Below are positions 60,245-64,000 of a stretch of DNA of 64,000 bases, piece after piece; positions within the stretch are counted from its first letter, which is position 1, and each line of letters opens with the position of its first letter. The notes beneath the pieces are model-generated. The model was not told the origin of the DNA and searched no databases. It worked only from the letters and a program-made list of their open reading frames with translations. Origin of the DNA: Serratia sp. H1w (GTDB taxonomy: Bacteria > Pseudomonadota > Gammaproteobacteria > Enterobacterales > Enterobacteriaceae); assembly GCF_000633355.1 (NCBI RefSeq), contig NZ_AYMQ01000038.1, positions 1-64,000 on the forward strand. The letters run 5' to 3'. The translations under genes were made by a program, and so were the position numbers.

Positions 60245-60960
60245 CACGCCACCACCGGCAGCTCGATGCTGCGATAACTATGGGCGATGGTGCGGCCCAA
60301 CACTTCATCCACCAGCTCCATACGGAATTCGGCTGCAGGCCGGATGCCGCCAATTGCCGCCACCGTGCCACAGGTCATTGCCAAACCGTCACTCGGCAAC
60401 AGAGGGAGCGCCATGCCGCTTTCAGGCAACTGCTGGCCAGCCAAATAACGTTCGAGTAAATCACCAGGGGTGCGCAGACTGGCAAGCGTCCCCTGCTGAT
60501 AAAGATGAAACTCGCCGTTTTCCTTGATCCATGAACGCAGGACCAAGCTGTCCCAGTGATCGCTCACTTCGCGTAACGGCCACGCGGCGCGTGCTACCGG
60601 TTTAACGCAGATCTGCTTGGACAGTGCTACGCTGTGTACTTCCAACTGCCGATCGGTATGGTCTGACGCCAGCGATACATACAGCTCGCCGCCATGGCTG
60701 AAGATCAGCGGTTCCACTTCGCCGGAGGTCGCCTCGCCGATCACTTCGATGCAATCGCTTTGGCTGAGTTGGTTAACCGCCACACGGTAAAACAGCGGGA
60801 CGCTGCTGGGCTGGGGGACACCCAGCTCGGCCAGCTCCTGGATATGATGTTGAATTGCCTTATAATCACGGCCAGTCCAGCCAGCGATGACCAGATGATC
60901 GATTTCGGCATCCAACATCTTGGCACTGCAGGTTTCTGGTAAAGTAAAGGTCAGCCTCAT
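60244..60960 (-). CDS. DUF2848 family protein
   Basis: 238 residues. Segments DHLVIAGWTGRDYKAIQHHI, FSHGGELYVSLASDHTDRQLE and SDHWDSLVLRSWI are characteristic of DUF2848 as I know it; acidic residues in them could bind a metal. These proteins are often encoded beside amidases and transporters. Function not established. First gene of the leftward operon, immediately below the palindromic operator. Confidence 0.82.
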   Translation of the reverse strand: MRLTFTLPETCSAKMLDAEIDHLVIAGWTGRDYKAIQHHIQELAELGVPQPSSVPLFYRVAVNQLSQSDCIEVIGEATSGEVEPLIFSHGGELYVSLASDHTDRQLEVHSVALSKQICVKPVARAAWPLREVSDHWDSLVLRSWIKENGEFHLYQQGTLASLRTPGDLLERYLAGQQLPESGMALPLLPSDGLAMTCGTVAAIGGIRPAAEFRMELVDEVLGRTIAHSYRSIELPVVA

Positions 60961-60984
60961 GGCAATTGTGTCCCTTTGGTTAAA

Positions 60985-61006
60985 ATAGTGTGAAATTTCA
61001 CTATAT
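60985..61006. promoter_or_regulatory. Palindromic operator between gntR and the amidase operon
   Basis: ATAGTG-TGAAATTTCA-CTATAT: a perfect 10-bp palindrome with near-symmetric flanks, 24-46 bases upstream of the DUF2848 ATG and in front of the divergent regulator gene. Its place suits binding by the adjacent GntR protein. Confidence 0.55.
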
Positions 61007-61085
61007 CTTTAGTTACCCACTAAGCGACTGCCATGTGATGTTTTTGTGTACCATGTCTAAAAATTTCTTCTTGCAGGAGCAGAAT

Positions 61086-61766
61086 GTGAAGACCGTTGAC
61101 GCAGAGGATCGGGGGTTCCCGGTAGCAGAGGAAGCCGGTTTGTCGCTCAATGAAGTGGCCTATCGCCGCTTCAAGCAGGCCTTGGTGACGCTAAGTTACA
61201 AACCGGGTGAGTACCTCAATACCGCGCAGGTAATGAGTGAGCTGGATATGGGCAGAACGCCGATCAATCAGGCGATCCACCGTTTGGCGAATGAGGGCTT
61301 GCTACAGGTGATCCCGCGCAAAGGGGTGATGGTCTCGCCGCTGTCGATAGACGACGCACTAGAGCTGATTGATGTCCGCTTAGCCAATGAAATGCTGTGT
61401 ATGCGGCTGGCCAGTGCCAAGATCTCCCAGCCACAGGTTGCTGCGCTGAACGCGCTCAACCAGCAGATCGAAGCCGCCAGCCAGGATCGTGACCGGGTGC
61501 GGATGATGACGCTGGATCATCAGTTCCATCAGGAGCTGGCGCAGATCGCCGGCAATAACATGCTGACGGATATTCTGAGCGTACTGCACGCCAGAGCTCA
61601 GCGCTTCTGGGCTAGCACGCTGTCGCGGGAAGGGCATATGCAGGAAGTTATCGACGAGCACCGGGCGATTATCAACGCGTTGGCCGCACAGGACAGCGAC
61701 GCCGCAGCAAGTGCAGCACAAGCGCATATCCTGTCATTTCGCAGTGCGCTGTTGCACGAAGGCTGA
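61086..61766 (+). CDS. GntR-family transcriptional regulator (FCD/FadR type)
   Basis: 226 residues from a GTG with AGGAG six bases upstream; the frame is open 32 codons further up, but those lack a ribosome site and cover the operator. Winged helix (about 25-85) with TAQVMSELDMGRTPINQAIHRL as the HTH. An FCD effector domain (about 90-215) has the metal-ligand His residues in LDHQFHQELAQ and DEHRAIINAL. Divergent from the DUF2848-amidase-symporter operon, which it probably controls in response to a pathway acid. Confidence 0.9.
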   Translation: MKTVDAEDRGFPVAEEAGLSLNEVAYRRFKQALVTLSYKPGEYLNTAQVMSELDMGRTPINQAIHRLANEGLLQVIPRKGVMVSPLSIDDALELIDVRLANEMLCMRLASAKISQPQVAALNALNQQIEAASQDRDRVRMMTLDHQFHQELAQIAGNNMLTDILSVLHARAQRFWASTLSREGHMQEVIDEHRAIINALAAQDSDAAASAAQAHILSFRSALLHEG

Positions 61767-61802
61767 AAAATCTACAGGTGGGAAATGGGGAATAGTGGCT
61801 AG

Positions 61803-62504
61803 CTACAGCCCCAGAATTTCCTTCACAAACGGAATGGTCAGTTTGCGTTGTGCGGTGATAGACGCGCGATCGAGCTGATCCAACGTCATAAACAGCGTGC
61901 GCATTTCACGATCCAGACGTTTGAGCAGGAAACGGCCCACGTCTTCCGGCAGTTCAAAACCACGCAGTTTGCCGCGCAGCTGCAATGCCTGTAGCTTCTC
62001 TTCATCCGACAACGGCTGTAGTTTGTAAATCTGCCCCCAATCCAGGCGCGAGGCCAGATCCGGCAGGTGCAAATTTAACTGGCGCGGCGGACGGTCACCA
62101 GTGATAAACAGGCGGGTGCGGCCAGTTTCCAGAATGCGGTTATAGAGATTGAAAATCGCCATCTCCCACTCTTCATCACCGGCAATGCACTCGATGTTAT
62201 CGATGCAGACCAGCGCCAACTGTTCCATACCATCCAGCACTTCAGGCACAAAATAGGCGCGTTTATCCAGAGGGACATAGCCCACCGCTTCGCCACGCTG
62301 TGAGAGTTCGGCACAGGCCGCATGCAGCAAATGGCTGCGTCCCCCGCCTTCGCGTGACCAGAAATAGATGTAGCTACCATGCTCCTGACGGACTGCGGAT
62401 TGGATCGCGGCTAATAAGGATGGGTTCTCACCCGGATAAAAACTGGCAAAAGTTTCATCATCGGGTAGATAAAGTGGCAGTGAAAGCTGTGCCGGCGTAT
62501 TCAG
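61803..62504 (-). CDS. hda: Hda, DnaA-inactivator
   Basis: AAA+ protein that with the DNA clamp promotes ATP hydrolysis by DnaA after initiation, 233 residues when begun at the CTG at 62504. Reading from there gives [20 protein letters not shown], which contains the clamp-binding QLSLPL and matches E. coli Hda residue for residue in register; E. coli hda also uses CTG as I recall. AGGTG precedes the CTG. The first ATG in frame (62330) would remove the clamp motif and 58 residues. [18 protein letters not shown] is the P-loop region and [16 protein letters not shown] the Walker B. Confidence 0.95.
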   Translation of the reverse strand: MNTPAQLSLPLYLPDDETFASFYPGENPSLLAAIQSAVRQEHGSYIYFWSREGGGRSHLLHAACAELSQRGEAVGYVPLDKRAYFVPEVLDGMEQLALVCIDNIECIAGDEEWEMAIFNLYNRILETGRTRLFITGDRPPRQLNLHLPDLASRLDWGQIYKLQPLSDEEKLQALQLRGKLRGFELPEDVGRFLLKRLDREMRTLFMTLDQLDRASITAQRKLTIPFVKEILGL

Positions 62505-62866
62505 AAAAGCACCTCAACCAAAACTGGCAGGAAAACGCGACCAGTCTAACACAGAAAATGGCTGCTGTTGAACCTGCATTGAGCACAACCAGATCAGAGC
62601 CAGGGCCTGTACTTTTTTTAAGCACACGACTGTTTTACACCGCTGCATGTTCAAAATATACCCAACCCGATCTCCGCCGTCGTTTAACTATCTCTCGCAA
62701 CTTGGGTAATAAATTAACACAAAAGTATTCACACCTTGAATTTAACATTAATCCTAGCACAATCTTCTCTATTTTCATTATTACCAAAAATGCGATCCAC
62801 TCCCTATTTTTATATAAACCACCCTTTATAATCGCAACCAATTATATAAAAACCGAGGATAACTTG
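62505..62866. other. AT-rich intergenic region between hda and the HAD phosphatase gene
   Basis: 362 bases, clearly more A/T-rich than the rest from about 62620 on. A TATAAT (62827-62832) about 35 bases before the phosphatase ATG is the best -10, with a poor -35. No gene is visible; an open frame running through here on the plus strand is only an extension of the phosphatase frame. Confidence 0.55.
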
Positions 62867-63928
62867 ATGTTCGCATTTAACAAAGCAATTGGTTTATTAA
62901 TAGCTATTATAGGTACAACCTTCGCCTTTTCCACTGGTGCCACAGAATTATCCGCCTGGCCAACCGAGCAGGCCAAGGTATTAAATAAACTGATTGCTGA
63001 ACGTGCCAATAAAGGTGATTTTGCCGTCTTTGATATGGATAACACCACCTATAAAAATGATTTAGAAGAGTCGTTGCTCCCTTACCTGGAAAATAAGGGT
63101 CTGCTTAAGCGAGAAAAAATCGATCCCTCATTAATTCTTATCCCCTTTAATGATAGCCTTGGCGAACCCGAAAGCCTATACAGCTACTATCATCGCCTGT
63201 GCGAAATGGACGATTTGATCTGCTACCCTTGGGCAGCGCAGGTATTTTCCGGGTTCACCTTACGGGAGCTAAATCAACACATTGATGGCCTGATGGCGCT
63301 GAAGGGGAAAATTCCGGCCAACTTCATCCAGGGTAATCAACTCCAGCGTAAAGACGTAGAGCCACCCCGCCCACTGCGCGGCATGCAGCAACTGTTTGCC
63401 AAGCTGCAAGAAAATGGTATTGAGGTCTACATTATGAGTGCCGCCCACGAAGAGTTGGTACGCATGGTCGCCAGCAACCCGAAATATGGCTACAACGTCA
63501 AACCGCAAAACGTCATTGGCGTAAATACCCTGTTGGCCAACCGCAAAACCGGGGAATTGACGACGGCACGCAAGCAAATAAAGGCAGGAAACTACCAGCC
63601 AGAGAAAAACCTGGATCTGACGATAACCCCGTATATTGTCAACCCAATGACCTGGTTTGAAGGCAAAGCGGGCAGTATTCTAGGCTATATCGACCAGTGG
63701 AAAAAACCGATTTTAGTTGGCGGTGATACCCTGTACTCCGACACCTATATGTTATTCAACAGCACCGATGCACACATCGGCCAACGGCTATGGATCAGTA
63801 GAAACCCGGCAACCTTGGAACGGCTGCAACAACTGCAACAGGATGCCGCCGAACAACAGAAAAAAGCGGGTCAGCCAGCGACTGCCAATAAAAACTGGAT
63901 CGTCGTTAATCAGCAAGATATTGAGTAA
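62867..63928 (+). CDS. Exported HAD-superfamily phosphatase
   Basis: 353 residues. Signal peptide about 1-26 (cleavage near TGA-TEL). HAD motif I is [14 protein letters not shown] with Asp56 as nucleophile and Asp58 as acid; motif II may be [10 protein letters not shown]; motif III/IV is [13 protein letters not shown]. The layout resembles periplasmic phosphorylcholine phosphatases of Pseudomonas, but substrate identity is a guess. GAGGA precedes the ATG. The gene and its upstream region are AT-rich compared with neighbours. In E. coli, uraA-upp lies upstream of hda instead. Confidence 0.82.
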   Translation: MFAFNKAIGLLIAIIGTTFAFSTGATELSAWPTEQAKVLNKLIAERANKGDFAVFDMDNTTYKNDLEESLLPYLENKGLLKREKIDPSLILIPFNDSLGEPESLYSYYHRLCEMDDLICYPWAAQVFSGFTLRELNQHIDGLMALKGKIPANFIQGNQLQRKDVEPPRPLRGMQQLFAKLQENGIEVYIMSAAHEELVRMVASNPKYGYNVKPQNVIGVNTLLANRKTGELTTARKQIKAGNYQPEKNLDLTITPYIVNPMTWFEGKAGSILGYIDQWKKPILVGGDTLYSDTYMLFNSTDAHIGQRLWISRNPATLERLQQLQQDAAEQQKKAGQPATANKNWIVVNQQDIE

Positions 63929-64000
63929 CGATTGAATAGATATGGCGAATAACTCGGCATTCGCATCGGTAAAAGCGGCTATTTTGTGGCGAGATTTGTC

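Noticed and set aside
62300-62866. N-terminal 189-codon extension of the HAD phosphatase
   Set aside because: It would overlap hda and bury an obvious signal peptide; the ATG at 62867 has its own ribosome site.

Overview
This window looks like a chromosomal segment of a Yersiniaceae member of the Enterobacterales, most like Serratia. The inference rests on gene content and order: long blocks follow the E. coli K-12 chromosome (cysM-cysAWTP; yfeX-yfeY-yfeZ-ypeA-amiA-hemF; narQ-acrD-ypfM-yffB-dapE-ypfN-ypfH-tmcA-ypfJ-purC-bamC-dapA-gcvR-bcp-perM-bepA-arsC-hda), and the proteins can be read as close relatives of the E. coli ones. Serratia-like accessory genes sit between the blocks. No rRNA, tRNA, IS element or CRISPR array was seen.

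Layout. 0-2.1 kb: a CpxRA-like two-component system. 2.2-7.0 kb: the sulfate/thiosulfate ABC importer and cysteine synthase B (cysPTWA-cysM). 7.3-13.3 kb: yfeX, yfeY, yfeZ, an inserted ygiW-type gene with a perfect PmrA/QseB-type box, ypeA, amiA, hemF and yaiI. 13.4-19.8 kb: a Fur-controlled, probably haem-acquisition island read leftwards (ChaN lipoprotein; then a HasB/TonB-like energiser, an exported oligopeptidase B and a TonB-dependent receptor), with two good Fur boxes. 19.9-22.3 kb: mmuP-mmuM for S-methylmethionine use. 22.3-26.9 kb: maeB, a phage-type holin/endolysin pair without spanins, and talA. 27.1-36.6 kb: nudK, then a compact nitrate module made of periplasmic nitrate reductase (napFDAGHBC) and its sensor/regulator narQ-narP. 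36.6-42.1 kb: a small winged-helix gene, the acrD efflux pump, the 19-residue ypfM, a TPR gene, an acetyltransferase and an AT-rich membrane-protein gene.

42.1-56.8 kb is housekeeping: dapE and dapA (lysine/peptidoglycan precursors), bamC and bepA (outer-membrane assembly), purC, tmcA, gcvR, bcp, perM and two ArsC-fold proteins. It is interrupted by an Rpn-family nuclease gene that carries a strong internal ribosome-binding site. 56.9-61.8 kb: a GntR-controlled catabolic cluster (MFS symporter, dimeric-barrel protein, amidase, DUF2848 protein). 61.8-64 kb: hda, read from a CTG codon as in E. coli, and an AT-rich gene for an exported HAD-type phosphatase.

Dispersed REP-like palindromes (consensus near CCCTCACCC-AACCCTCTCCC, followed by its hairpin partner) occur six times, twice as inverted pairs. 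The most interesting items are the exported peptidase in the iron-regulated receptor operon, the holin/endolysin pair, the intragenic Rpn product, and the PmrA-type box upstream of the ygiW paralogue.
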